Numbered from the stretch's first letter, positions 1-4,611 are shown. The stretch is DNA of 6,554 nt from Desulfurococcales archaeon ex4484_217_1 (GCA_002254745.1 NJED01000039.1:1-6554), one strand, 5' to 3'. A program made the numbers and translations. Notes: generated by a model not told the origin, from the letters alone.

Positions 1-42
1 ATGGGTAGAAAGAATGATGAAATCAGCAAGAAAATACTATAA
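1..42 (+). CDS. Possible 3' end of an upstream gene
   Basis: Frame 1 is open from the window edge to a TAA at 40-42 and would encode a charged tail (MGRKNDEISKKIL). It begins with ATG at base 1, so it may be a fragment of a longer gene or chance. Frame 2 is also open, to a TAG at 68-70, so the reading frame cannot be settled from this window. The TATA-like box at 38-45 overlaps the end of the frame-1 reading. No function can be assigned. Confidence 0.25.
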   Translation: MGRKNDEISKKIL

Positions 43-45
43 AAG
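38..45 (+). promoter_or_regulatory. TATA-like box TATAAAAG before the G/T-rich leader
   Basis: TATAAAAG is a good match to an archaeal TATA box. Transcription would be expected to start about 25 bases downstream, near 63-70, just at the first 19-bp repeat. This would give the zinc-finger gene at 195 a leader of roughly 125 bases. Other TATA-like cores (TTAAATATG in the repeats, and ATATTATTT near 136) lie closer to that gene, so this box is only one candidate. Confidence 0.35.
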
Positions 46-62
46 ATGCTTGGTTTTCTCCG

Positions 63-129
63 TGTTTTAGGGTTAAATATGCTTTGTGGTTTGCGGTGTA
101 GTTTTCGGTGTGTTTAAGGGTTAAATATG
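63..129 (+). repeat. Two 19-bp direct repeats in a G/T-rich leader
   Basis: TGTTTTAGGGTTAAATATG (63-81) and TGTTTAAGGGTTAAATATG (111-129) differ at one base and start 48 bp apart. A third GGGTTA occurs at 129-134. The surrounding 43-194 holds no gene. A hand count gives about 48 G, 9 C, 68 T and 27 A, so the strand is strongly skewed. Possible roles are paired operators, tandem promoters (each repeat holds a TTAAATA core), origin iterons or a structured leader RNA. The sequence alone does not decide between them. Confidence 0.6.
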
Positions 130-194
130 GGTTAGGATATTATTTGTATTGGTGGCTGTGGTTTTCTTTATGGGGAAAAGTGTAGGTGTTTTAG

Positions 195-614
195 ATGGTT
201 GAAGCTAAAATTGACAGCTACTATAAAGCAATATGGTATGGTTTCATAGACGGTATTTTGGGGGTTAGGTGTAAGAGGGTTTCTCAGCCCTACCTATGGA
301 TGTATAGGGAAGCATGGAATGAGGGAAGCAAGGTTAGAGATAAGGTAATCTATGTGAACGGACACGGCGTTATTTTCTGTAAGCTATGTGCTAACACTAA
401 GCTTAGGGAATTGTTTCTTAGGAAACTAGCTAAAATATACACGGTTGATAAGGCTAAGCGTAGGAAAAGAACGGGAGCATCTAAGGCACTATTCATAACA
501 GCCCATATTTCAGCTATGAAAACGCATCTAAACAAGAAACATAGAAGCGAACTATACTGGCTAATACCAGCACATCTAAGAAAATACCTTGTAACCCTAG
601 CATTCACTTTTTAG
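195..614 (+). CDS. C2H2-type zinc-finger-like small protein
   Basis: This is a 139-residue basic protein without a recognised family. C62-x2-C65 (FCKLC) followed by H111-x4-H116 (MKTHLNKKH) matches both halves of a C2H2 zinc finger. A hydrophobic Phe lies just before the first Cys and a Leu/Met helix pattern before the His pair, as in classical fingers. The spacing between the halves is about 45 residues instead of about 12. The insert contains a strongly basic stretch (KAKRRKRTG, about 86-94). The N-terminal part is aromatic (YYKAIWYGF) and the last 20 residues are hydrophobic. The start is ATG 195, supported by GGTG at 185-188. Small C2H2 proteins in archaeal viruses are often regulators, so DNA binding is a reasonable inference. 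If the insert breaks the finger, the Cys/His pattern could be fortuitous. Confidence 0.7.
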   Translation: MVEAKIDSYYKAIWYGFIDGILGVRCKRVSQPYLWMYREAWNEGSKVRDKVIYVNGHGVIFCKLCANTKLRELFLRKLAKIYTVDKAKRRKRTGASKALFITAHISAMKTHLNKKHRSELYWLIPAHLRKYLVTLAFTF

Positions 615-630
615 CCGAAACTTTTTTATC
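615..630 (+). promoter_or_regulatory. Putative BRE/TATA promoter (or T-rich terminator) before the 671 gene
   Basis: CCGAAAC followed by TTTTTTATC resembles an archaeal BRE plus TATA element. Its centre is about 44 bases before the GTG at 671, so transcription would start near 652 and give a leader of about 19 bases that contains the ribosome binding site. The same T-run directly follows the stop codon of the zinc-finger gene and could also end that transcript. Confidence 0.5.
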
Positions 631-670
631 CATTTTCCCCCACATTTTCCTATTGGAAGGTGTTTTAGCT

Positions 671-949
671 GTGGAAAAAATTACCAATTTAACTAAAATA
701 TTAGATAAGTTTGAACCATTACCAGTAATTCTAGCGTACTGCGGTGCTGTAGCTCTCGCTACGGGTAAAGATGAAATAGGTAGAAAACTAGTGAGACTTG
801 CTGAAAGTAAGAATGTAGAACCAGTAATAGTTAGTACTAATAAAATACACTTCGTAGTTATGGGGAAAAACCACATATCAATATACACGGACAAGTATCT
901 GATAGAAGTTGATTTAAACACGGGTAAGGTAAAACACTTTACCGCTTAA
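671..949 (+). CDS. Hypothetical small alpha/beta protein
   Basis: This is a 92-residue protein with no recognised family. The first half is predicted helical (KITNLTKILDKF, then a hydrophobic LPVILAYCGAVALATG segment that could be a buried helix). The second half alternates hydrophobic residues as in a beta meander (PVIVSTNKIHFVVMGKNH, then YLIEVDLNTGKVKHF). I choose GTG 671 over the more upstream TTG 653. GGAAGGTG (655-662) then falls 8 bases before the start, and the ten bases GGTGTTTTAG repeat exactly those before the zinc-finger gene at 185-194. The gene ends 11 bases inside the end of the convergent winged-helix gene. No function is proposed. Confidence 0.7.
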   Translation: MEKITNLTKILDKFEPLPVILAYCGAVALATGKDEIGRKLVRLAESKNVEPVIVSTNKIHFVVMGKNHISIYTDKYLIEVDLNTGKVKHFTA

Positions 950-1469
950 AATATTTTTCTAACCCAACTTTTTCCTTTGTGTTTCTCGGTAGGAAAAGGT
1001 TTCTTCCAACTCTAATGATTTTCCCTTGCTCCGCTAACTCGTATAGTCTTCTACGGAAATCCCATTTTATGCTTAGTATTTCCGCTTTCTTTCTTCCAAA
1101 AACCTTAGCATACCTGTCAATAGTGTAGGAAATGATTTCCTCCGCTGTTAAAGGTCTCCTATAAATATTATATAATGTTATAACACTTTTCAATACGGCA
1201 CTTCTAACACTTTCCATTCTCCTATCTATTTCAACCCAATACTTTACCTTCAACTCTTCTTGGATAGTGGATAGGTCTATGCCTTCTAACTCTTTAGGTT
1301 TAATGTTAGGGTACTCCATTAGGATTTTTGCTAAAGCAATTTTCAATTTGCGGTTTTCCTCTTTAACCTCTTCCAGCTCTCTAGTTAGAAAGTAAATGGT
1401 GTTAACTAGCTTATGTTTCCCCCTAAACTCCTTCTCGAACTTGTCTAGCTCCTTAGCGTACTCGCTCAT
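939..1469 (-). CDS. Coiled-coil winged-helix DNA-binding protein
   Basis: This 176-residue protein is probably a transcription regulator. Residues about 24-50 (LTRELEEVKEENRKLKIALAKIL) form a leucine-rich heptad pattern typical of a dimerising coiled coil. Residues about 90-162 look like a winged helix. They hold a first helix (VLKSVITLYNIYRRP), a TAEEII turn-helix, a recognition-helix-like segment (SIKWDFRRRLYELAEQGK) and a beta wing (KIIRVGRNLFLP). ATG 1469 has GGAG seven bases upstream. TATA-like elements are shared with the divergent gene at 1524, so the protein could repress both promoters, which is inferred from position only. The 3' end overlaps the convergent 671-949 gene by 11 bases. 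The exact family is not recognised. A replication or partition protein with an HTH is an alternative. Confidence 0.75.
   Translation of the reverse strand: MSEYAKELDKFEKEFRGKHKLVNTIYFLTRELEEVKEENRKLKIALAKILMEYPNIKPKELEGIDLSTIQEELKVKYWVEIDRRMESVRSAVLKSVITLYNIYRRPLTAEEIISYTIDRYAKVFGRKKAEILSIKWDFRRRLYELAEQGKIIRVGRNLFLPRNTKEKVGLEKYFKR
950..962 (+). terminator. Weak T-rich termination signal
   Basis: AATATTTTTCTAA directly follows the stop codon of the 671-949 gene. Archaeal RNA polymerase can terminate at short T-runs. Here the run is only five T and lies inside the 3' end of the opposite-strand gene, so this is a tentative call. Confidence 0.25.
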
Positions 1470-1484
1470 ACTATTGCTCCATGA

Positions 1485-1518
1485 TACATAAACTATATTT
1501 AACTCTTATATTTATTAA
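1485..1518. promoter_or_regulatory. Shared divergent promoter region
   Basis: The 54-base gap between divergent starts 1469 (minus) and 1524 (plus) is nearly all A/T. For the plus gene, AACTATATTTAA (1491-1502) is centred about 27 bases before ATG 1524. There is no Shine-Dalgarno, which fits a leaderless mRNA. For the minus gene, reverse-strand TTAATAAATATAAG or TTAAATATAG sits 25-45 bases before ATG 1469. The two core promoters physically overlap, so they probably compete or share one operator. Confidence 0.6.
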
Positions 1519-1523
1519 CTATC

Positions 1524-2078
1524 ATGGTGAAGTACTGTGAAAATAAACCCCCTAATGGTAATAATGTCTCCCCTTCTCACATTAAACTATTGATAAAGGA
1601 CTACTTAGAGTACAAGTATCCAGTAATATCTTGCTACTGTAATTGGGAGTGGTGGAACGACTGGGTAAACATTACAGATAAAGATATGAGAAGGGAAAAA
1701 GTAATATCTCCTTACCAGTACCGCTTCTATAAGCTCAAGGACTTACTTAGGCTTTTAGAGGCTAAGAAAGTACCGTTTCCGCTGAAGAAAGTGTTTTTCA
1801 TGGGTTTACCTTTAACACTCATAGAGCGTAAGGTAGTTGAAGAGGTAGGGTTTAAACCTTATAAATATATTACAGACACTTCTCTAGGGGTTCTTGCTAG
1901 GAGAGGTATTATGTTTGACCTTCAGTTTTCCATAGAATGTGCTAACAGAAACATTCCGATATACGTTGATTTAAGATGTCTCCTAGTACATTTCGGAGAT
2001 ACTAGAAGGTTCATTAACTTAAGAGGTAAGGAAAAATACGTTAAATTCATAAAGAAAAAAAGAAGTCTTAAACTCTAG
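1524..2078 (+). CDS. Glycosyltransferase-like protein (C-terminal GT-A part)
   Basis: This 184-residue protein resembles the second half of GT-A fold (GT2-like) glycosyltransferases, which transfer a sugar from a nucleotide-sugar donor. Residues 33-39 (PVISCYC) sit where such enzymes have a PVVSGLY-like strand. Residues 93-110 (MGLPLTLIERKVVEEVGF) match the usual G-x-x-x-T-L-I-x-R-x-V-x-E-x-x-x-F segment. Residues 131-159 match the segment with an acidic residue (D132), then A-x-R-x-x-IPIYVD, then a conserved His (H156, VHFGD). The N-terminal nucleotide-binding region and DxD motif are absent, so the protein is shorter than usual and may be inactive, use another subunit, or only bind sugar. 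No Shine-Dalgarno precedes ATG 1524, but a TATA box does, so it may be leaderless. It ends four bases inside the convergent 44-residue gene. A viral role in surface glycan modification is inference. Confidence 0.5.
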   Translation: MVKYCENKPPNGNNVSPSHIKLLIKDYLEYKYPVISCYCNWEWWNDWVNITDKDMRREKVISPYQYRFYKLKDLLRLLEAKKVPFPLKKVFFMGLPLTLIERKVVEEVGFKPYKYITDTSLGVLARRGIMFDLQFSIECANRNIPIYVDLRCLLVHFGDTRRFINLRGKEKYVKFIKKKRSLKL

Positions 2079-2095
2079 CTTGGATTATACCACCA
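2071..2095. repeat. Repeat copy 1 at the 3' end of a 44-residue gene
   Basis: This stretch matches 2239-2263 at 23 of 25 bases, exactly 168 bp apart. The shared core is AACTCTAGCTTGGATTAT, then RCCACC. On the minus strand it encodes the shared C-terminal W-x-NPS and stop of the two microproteins, plus a few bases beyond. It also overlaps the last codons of the plus-strand glycosyltransferase-like gene. Confidence 0.8.
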
Positions 2096-2209
2096 TTTTT
2101 CTAGTTCTCTTTCTGCTCTCTGTAAATGTGCTATTAGATAGCGTAGCAACTCAGTAAAAAATGTCTCATAAGCTTCAACTATTTCTTCAGCTATTTCTCT
2201 TTCACTCAT
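2075..2209 (-). CDS. 44-residue helical microprotein, copy 2
   Basis: This small gene encodes 44 residues from MSEREIAEEI to EKWWYNPS. The sequence is one amphipathic, Glu-rich helix with aromatic positions and ends in W-x-NPS. GAGGGG at 2219-2224 lies nine bases before ATG 2209. It is the second of two tandem microgenes of identical length. The other (2243-2377) shares the MS start, the W40 and N42-P43-S44 ending, and near-identical flanking DNA. It overlaps the convergent glycosyltransferase-like gene by four bases. No family is recognised. It could be a small virion component, an accessory lysis factor or an anti-defence protein, but nothing in the sequence decides. Confidence 0.65.
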   Translation of the reverse strand: MSEREIAEEIVEAYETFFTELLRYLIAHLQRAERELEKWWYNPS

Positions 2210-2224
2210 TTACACTATCCCCTC
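2203..2224. repeat. Repeat copy 1 at the 5' end of a 44-residue gene
   Basis: On the minus strand this is GAGGGGATAGTGTAAATG plus the next coding bases, and it matches 2371-2392 at 20 of 22 bases, again exactly 168 bp apart. It carries the ribosome binding site and start codon. It also keeps an in-frame EGIV-stop that mirrors the EGIA-stop ending of the upstream 111-residue gene, so the duplicated unit seems to have included the tail of that gene. Confidence 0.75.
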
Positions 2225-2238
2225 TCTTTCTCTTTCAC

Positions 2239-2263
2239 AACTCTAGCTTGGATTATGCCACCG
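2239..2263. repeat. Repeat copy 2 at the 3' end of a 44-residue gene
   Basis: This is the partner of 2071-2095. It encodes the C-terminal W-x-NPS and stop of the other microprotein on the minus strand and extends four bases past the stop codon. Confidence 0.8.
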
Positions 2264-2377
2264 TATATTTTCTTTCTGCATATCTTCCATGTAGTAGTCT
2301 AGTATTTCCTTGATAGTTTTAAGTGTTGCTTCAGTTACTTTAAGCACATACATCCAAGTAGTGATTTCCCCACTCAT
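2243..2377 (-). CDS. 44-residue helical microprotein, copy 1
   Basis: This small gene encodes 44 residues from MSGEITTWMY to IRWHNPS. It is predicted to be one or two amphipathic helices (VTEATLKTIKEILDYYMEDMQKE). ATG 2377 directly follows the TAA (2378-2380) of the preceding 111-residue gene, and GAGGG (2388-2392) inside that gene supplies the ribosome binding site, so translation is probably coupled. The next gene downstream (2075-2209) has the same length and the same first two and last three residues, but the middle is very different. No known family is recognised and no membrane segment is visible. Confidence 0.7.
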   Translation of the reverse strand: MSGEITTWMYVLKVTEATLKTIKEILDYYMEDMQKENIRWHNPS

Positions 2378-2392
2378 TTACGCTATTCCCTC
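2371..2392. repeat. Repeat copy 2 at the 5' end of a 44-residue gene
   Basis: This is the partner of 2203-2224. On the minus strand it holds the last codons and stop of the 111-residue gene (EGIA, TAA) and then the ATG of the microprotein. Both repeat pairs have the same 168-bp offset. Confidence 0.75.
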
Positions 2393-2713
2393 TATTCCTT
2401 CTTTATTTAGCTTTCTTATTAATAAGCCTTCTAGGTCTGCTAGGCACATTTCCAGTTCTCCTTTAGTTGGGAAGTCCTCTATTTCTTTAAGATACTTTTT
2501 AAGCAAAACTACAGCATAGTATAGTATCCTGTATTTTTTCATTCCGAAATACGTTTCAGTTCTAACTATTTTATCGGTTATGCTGTTAAGTATTTTAGCT
2601 TCCTTATCTGGTACTCTAGCTAAAACCATGAAACCGCTAATCGTTCTCTTAAGAACCTCCATTTCCTTAGCAGTTAGGAAAATCGGATATGTTGTTTCAC
2701 TCTCCGCCATCAT
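2378..2713 (-). CDS. Hypothetical helical protein
   Basis: This 111-residue protein is predicted almost wholly alpha-helical, with no recognised family. A helix follows LTAKEMEVLKRTISGF, a second follows the VPDKEAKILNSITDKIV segment, then an aromatic stretch (YFGMKKYRILYYAVVLLKKYLKEI) and a last helix (KGELEMCLADLEGLLIRKL). I choose ATG 2713 because GGGG (2722-2725) lies eight bases upstream. The longer reading from TTG 2731 has no such site. The start overlaps the end of the holin-like gene by 17 bases, and its stop abuts the first microgene, so all belong to one operon. The LTAKEMEVL opening resembles small helical phage proteins of unknown role, but this is only an impression. Confidence 0.65.
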   Translation of the reverse strand: MMAESETTYPIFLTAKEMEVLKRTISGFMVLARVPDKEAKILNSITDKIVRTETYFGMKKYRILYYAVVLLKKYLKEIEDFPTKGELEMCLADLEGLLIRKLNKEGIEGIA

Positions 2714-2894
2714 GTTCCCTACCCCTATCAACCAGTATTTTCAAGGTGTTTACTGCTTCAGTTAAATTATTGATTGCTTCAGTTAGTTTCTCAATTCTCC
2801 TATCTAGCTTATTGGTTATCCAATACACTAAGTATATTGCTATTGCTACAGCTACTCCTTGAGTACTTATTAGCTGTAACCAATCAATTTCCAT
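2697..2894 (-). CDS. Holin-like small membrane protein (YvrJ/BhlA-like)
   Basis: This 65-residue protein has one N-terminal membrane segment (about 7-26, LISTQGVAVAIAIYLVYWIT) followed by a charged coiled coil (about 28-54, KLDRRIEKLTEAINNLTEAVNTLK) and a hydrophilic tail. This layout (short Trp-containing start, a Q-G-V turn into the membrane helix, then a K-L-D-x-R-I-E-x-L pattern) resembles the YvrJ and BhlA/UviB holin-like families of phages. Those proteins are thought to form or assist membrane lesions at lysis. GAGGTGG upstream is a strong ribosome binding site. The two genes before it in the operon are peptidase candidates, which supports an exit or lysis role. The family link comes from pattern memory only. 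A membrane-anchored virion protein is an alternative. Confidence 0.6.
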   Translation of the reverse strand: MEIDWLQLISTQGVAVAIAIYLVYWITNKLDRRIEKLTEAINNLTEAVNTLKILVDRGREHDGGE

Positions 2895-2909
2895 TTACAT
2901 AGCCACCTC

Positions 2910-3230
2910 TCATAATAGGTATTCTTCTTTTACTTCTTCCTGTATGTTTCTAACCATTTTCTCAATTACTATTTTAGCTTCAACATCTTTTTTAGCAAGT
3001 TCATATAGTTCTGGGTGTTGTTTCTTAAGTATTGCATGAGCTACTTCATGGGCTATAGTGTCTCCGTCAGCATATTCTGTAATCCATATTTCGTTTTTCT
3101 CCGACCTATACATTCCTTTAATGTACTTTGTAACATCCATGCCTCTGTATATTATTTTTCTGCAAAAATAGATAGGCACTCCAGCAATAGTATCATAATA
3201 TTCTTTCCCTATGCATTTCCATTTTTCCAT
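2910..3230 (-). CDS. HExxH zinc metallopeptidase-like protein
   Basis: This 106-residue protein carries a zincin motif HEVAH (about residues 61-65 from the chosen start), flanked by GDTIA before and AILKKQHPE after. D-V-E-A about 18-20 residues later could supply a third zinc ligand (Glu), as in gluzincins and ImmA/SprT-like small peptidases. The N-terminal part is beta-like (IAGVPIYFCRKIIYRG), and the C-terminus is helical and acidic. I choose ATG 3230, which shares one base with the stop of the preceding gene (TAATG) and has GGGTG eight bases upstream. The longer in-frame start at 3263 lacks such support. Proteolysis is likely, but the substrate is unknown: a virion precursor, cell-envelope protein or host regulator are all possible. 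Adjacency to the cysteine peptidase and holin-like genes favours a joint late function. Confidence 0.65.
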   Translation of the reverse strand: MEKWKCIGKEYYDTIAGVPIYFCRKIIYRGMDVTKYIKGMYRSEKNEIWITEYADGDTIAHEVAHAILKKQHPELYELAKKDVEAKIVIEKMVRNIQEEVKEEYLL

Positions 3231-3688
3231 TAGAACAGCACCCATATTAGGCTGTACTTCCACCCGTCATAGGTGTGGGTTATAAACGCTTGTCCTACTT
3301 GGGGTTCTACGTGAACTACTTCTACTTCCCCCATAGGAAACCTAGCTAAGACAATATTCCATTCGTGAGCTACATCTCCCACATCAGGTACATGAACTAC
3401 GCCTAACGCTTCTCCAACACAGTTTTTACCGCTTTCCTTAGTTAGCCATGCTTTAAAGTATGCTCCGAAATCATCGCAGTCGAAAGTCTCTTTGGTGTAC
3501 GCTAGTTCTGGTAGTACTTCTTTCCTCCATTTTTCAAGGAACTTATGTAGCTCCTCTATGTATATTGGTTCATAAAGTAAATCTCTAAACCATGATTTAA
3601 CGTAGAAAAGTATTTTTCTCCATAATCCCTTAACTTCTTTGGAAATCAGCTTAACAACTTCGCTAACATGTAGCTTATCGTTACTCAT
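3230..3688 (-). CDS. Papain-like/transglutaminase-like cysteine peptidase candidate
   Basis: This 152-residue protein has three spaced motifs typical of papain-like or transglutaminase-like folds. They are a nucleophile motif F-D-C-D-D-F (Cys about residue 71), a histidine motif H-E-W-N (His about 108), and a later V-E-P-Q (about 127-130) that ends the catalytic strand. Similar D-C-D-D-F ... H-x-W-N ... E-P-Q proteins occur in phages and bacteria, many unnamed. The N-terminal 60 residues are helical and basic-aromatic (GLWRKILFYVKSWFRDLLYEPIYI) and may bind membrane or virion. ATG 3688 overlaps the stop of the two-helix gene by four bases (ATGA) and has GGTGA just upstream. The 164-residue reading from 3724 is less likely. 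Pseudomurein or protein cell-wall cleavage is an attractive but unproven role. Confidence 0.6.
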   Translation of the reverse strand: MSNDKLHVSEVVKLISKEVKGLWRKILFYVKSWFRDLLYEPIYIEELHKFLEKWRKEVLPELAYTKETFDCDDFGAYFKAWLTKESGKNCVGEALGVVHVPDVGDVAHEWNIVLARFPMGEVEVVHVEPQVGQAFITHTYDGWKYSLIWVLF

Positions 3689-3918
3689 TCTTTCACCGAT
3701 AATATCAATACTACTAAAACACATATAAACGTTAGCAATAACAAGCTAAGGATAAACCATAGGATTTGAGCTAAAACCAAGTTAGCGTTAATATAGCTTC
3801 TACTCATAATGCTATCAGTTATTTTCTTAGTAAAATACACTACACCGATAAACAAGTAGGAGAAAATAAGGACTAAAACAAGTATTGAAAAAAATGTTTT
3901 AAACTTAACTTCAAACAC
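3685..3918 (-). CDS. Two-helix small membrane protein
   Basis: This 77-residue, very hydrophobic protein has transmembrane segments at about 9-29 (FFSILVLVLIFSYLFIGVVYF) and about 47-74 (LVLAQILWFILSLLLLTF onward). A short polar loop holds basic residues (KKITDSIMSRSYINAN), and the tail is short and charged (SVKE). The start is GTG 3918 with AAGG five bases upstream. It begins 16 bases after the preceding surface-protein gene and ends four bases inside the cysteine peptidase gene. The size and two helices are compatible with a class II holin, but viral envelope or anchoring proteins look the same. No specific family is recognised. Confidence 0.65.
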   Translation of the reverse strand: MFEVKFKTFFSILVLVLIFSYLFIGVVYFTKKITDSIMSRSYINANLVLAQILWFILSLLLLTFICVLVVLILSVKE

Positions 3919-3934
3919 CTTTACCTTGCTAGGC

Positions 3935-4564
3935 TTAACTCGGCGTTTCAGATGCTAAGTAACCGTGTTTTAACCTTATAAACCATGTTATCGTAGCTCC
4001 CGCAGGAACCGATACGGCACTAGTAAACTGGCTTACATAAATGAAGAAATAGTAATCGCTTCCCCCTATCGTTAGCTTTATTCCTAAACCTATTTCCCCT
4101 ATGCTTACATCAACGCTTCCATTATTTTTGAAGTCCCTCTTAACAGTTACCAGTATGTTGCTATCTGAAACGCTAACGTTTTCAACTAAAGTATCGTAGA
4201 AGTGTAGCTTATTATCTGCGTCTCCATGATAGAACTGGTCTGCTAACCTATACACGTCTGTACTGTCTTCCTTAGTAGGTGGTGTACCTCCCTTACCTAC
4301 AACAATACCGTAGAAGTCGCTACCTTCAGGGGCTTTAACCGTAGCTGTTCCTAAATCGCTAGTAGATACTGAAACATAAACTCCACCTCTTTCTACTGGC
4401 TGGTTAGGACTAGCATCACCAGTTTCCCCAAACAGTATCCTTATGAGCCTTGCAAAGTTCTTAGTCCATGTCCTACCTTTCACTTTCCCCTTCTTAATTA
4501 GCTTACCTTCCTTATCCCTAATCTCGTACTCTACAATCGCACTAACCCTACTTTCAGGAGGCAT
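3935..4564 (-). CDS. Virus surface/tail-fibre-like paralogue C
   Basis: This 209-residue, beta-rich protein is one of three paralogues in a row. Shared landmarks are the opening E-Y-E-I-x-D-K-x-G-K-L, a helix K-N-F-A-R-L-I-R-I-L-x-G, then Y-G-I-V-V-G (about 85-90), H-G-D-A-D-N-K-L-H (about 113-121), R-D-F-K-N-N-G-S-V-x-V-S-I-x-E-I-G-L-G (143-161). The middle segment between helix and Y-G-I-V-V-G differs from the other two copies. In phages, similar G-I-x-V-G ... R-x-F-x-N-x-S-G ... E-x-G-L proteins are tail-associated or structural, to my recollection. I choose ATG 4564 with GAGGT eight bases upstream. The GTG at 4579 is five codons earlier and less consistent with the paralogues. It has its own promoter-like gap, so it may be expressed separately from copies A and B. 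Confidence 0.65.
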   Translation of the reverse strand: MPPESRVSAIVEYEIRDKEGKLIKKGKVKGRTWTKNFARLIRILFGETGDASPNQPVERGGVYVSVSTSDLGTATVKAPEGSDFYGIVVGKGGTPPTKEDSTDVYRLADQFYHGDADNKLHFYDTLVENVSVSDSNILVTVKRDFKNNGSVDVSIGEIGLGIKLTIGGSDYYFFIYVSQFTSAVSVPAGATITWFIRLKHGYLASETPS

Positions 4565-4581
4565 TTTATCCAACCTCACAC

Positions 4582-4611
4582 TTTAAGTATGTTCTAGAAC
4601 ACTTAAAAAAA
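4582..4611 (-). promoter_or_regulatory. Inverted repeat over a TATA-like T-run, also a possible terminator
   Basis: The 61-base gap before paralogue C holds, in plus orientation, TTTAAGT, AT, the perfect palindrome GTTCTAGAAC, then ACTTAAA, followed by A-tract bases to 4611. On the minus strand, seven T (4605-4611) lead into TTTTAAGTG, a TATA-like box. Transcription would start about 25 bases later, near 4582, just before the gene's ribosome binding site. The arms TTTAAGT and ACTTAAA pair with one two-base bulge. The T7 run could instead, or also, end the transcript of paralogue B. The palindrome could be an operator. Confidence 0.5.

Noticed and set aside
350..607. 85-residue minus-strand frame inside the zinc-finger gene
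   Set aside because: Cys/Ser/Leu-rich low-information protein with no ribosome binding site, fully antisense to a gene with a good start and a zinc-finger signature.
604..921. 105-residue minus-strand frame opposite the 671-949 gene
   Set aside because: The plus-strand gene has a Shine-Dalgarno, a promoter-like box and a better amino-acid mix. The minus frame looks like its shadow.
2310..2519. 69-residue plus-strand frame
   Set aside because: Antisense to the microgene and to the 111-residue gene, no ribosome binding site, Ser/Ile-rich shadow composition.
2580..2765. 61-residue plus-strand frame
   Set aside because: Lies opposite the 111-residue and holin-like genes, whose overlapping starts and ribosome binding sites explain the region.
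2326..2785. TGCTTCAGTTA seen three times (2327-2337, 2754-2764, 2775-2785)
   Set aside because: In each case it encodes V/L-T-E-A in a minus-strand helix, twice in the coiled-coil heptads of one gene, so coding constraint explains it.
3015..3233. 72-residue plus-strand frame
   Set aside because: Phe/Tyr/Ser-rich shadow of the HExxH gene, which has the catalytic motif on the other strand.
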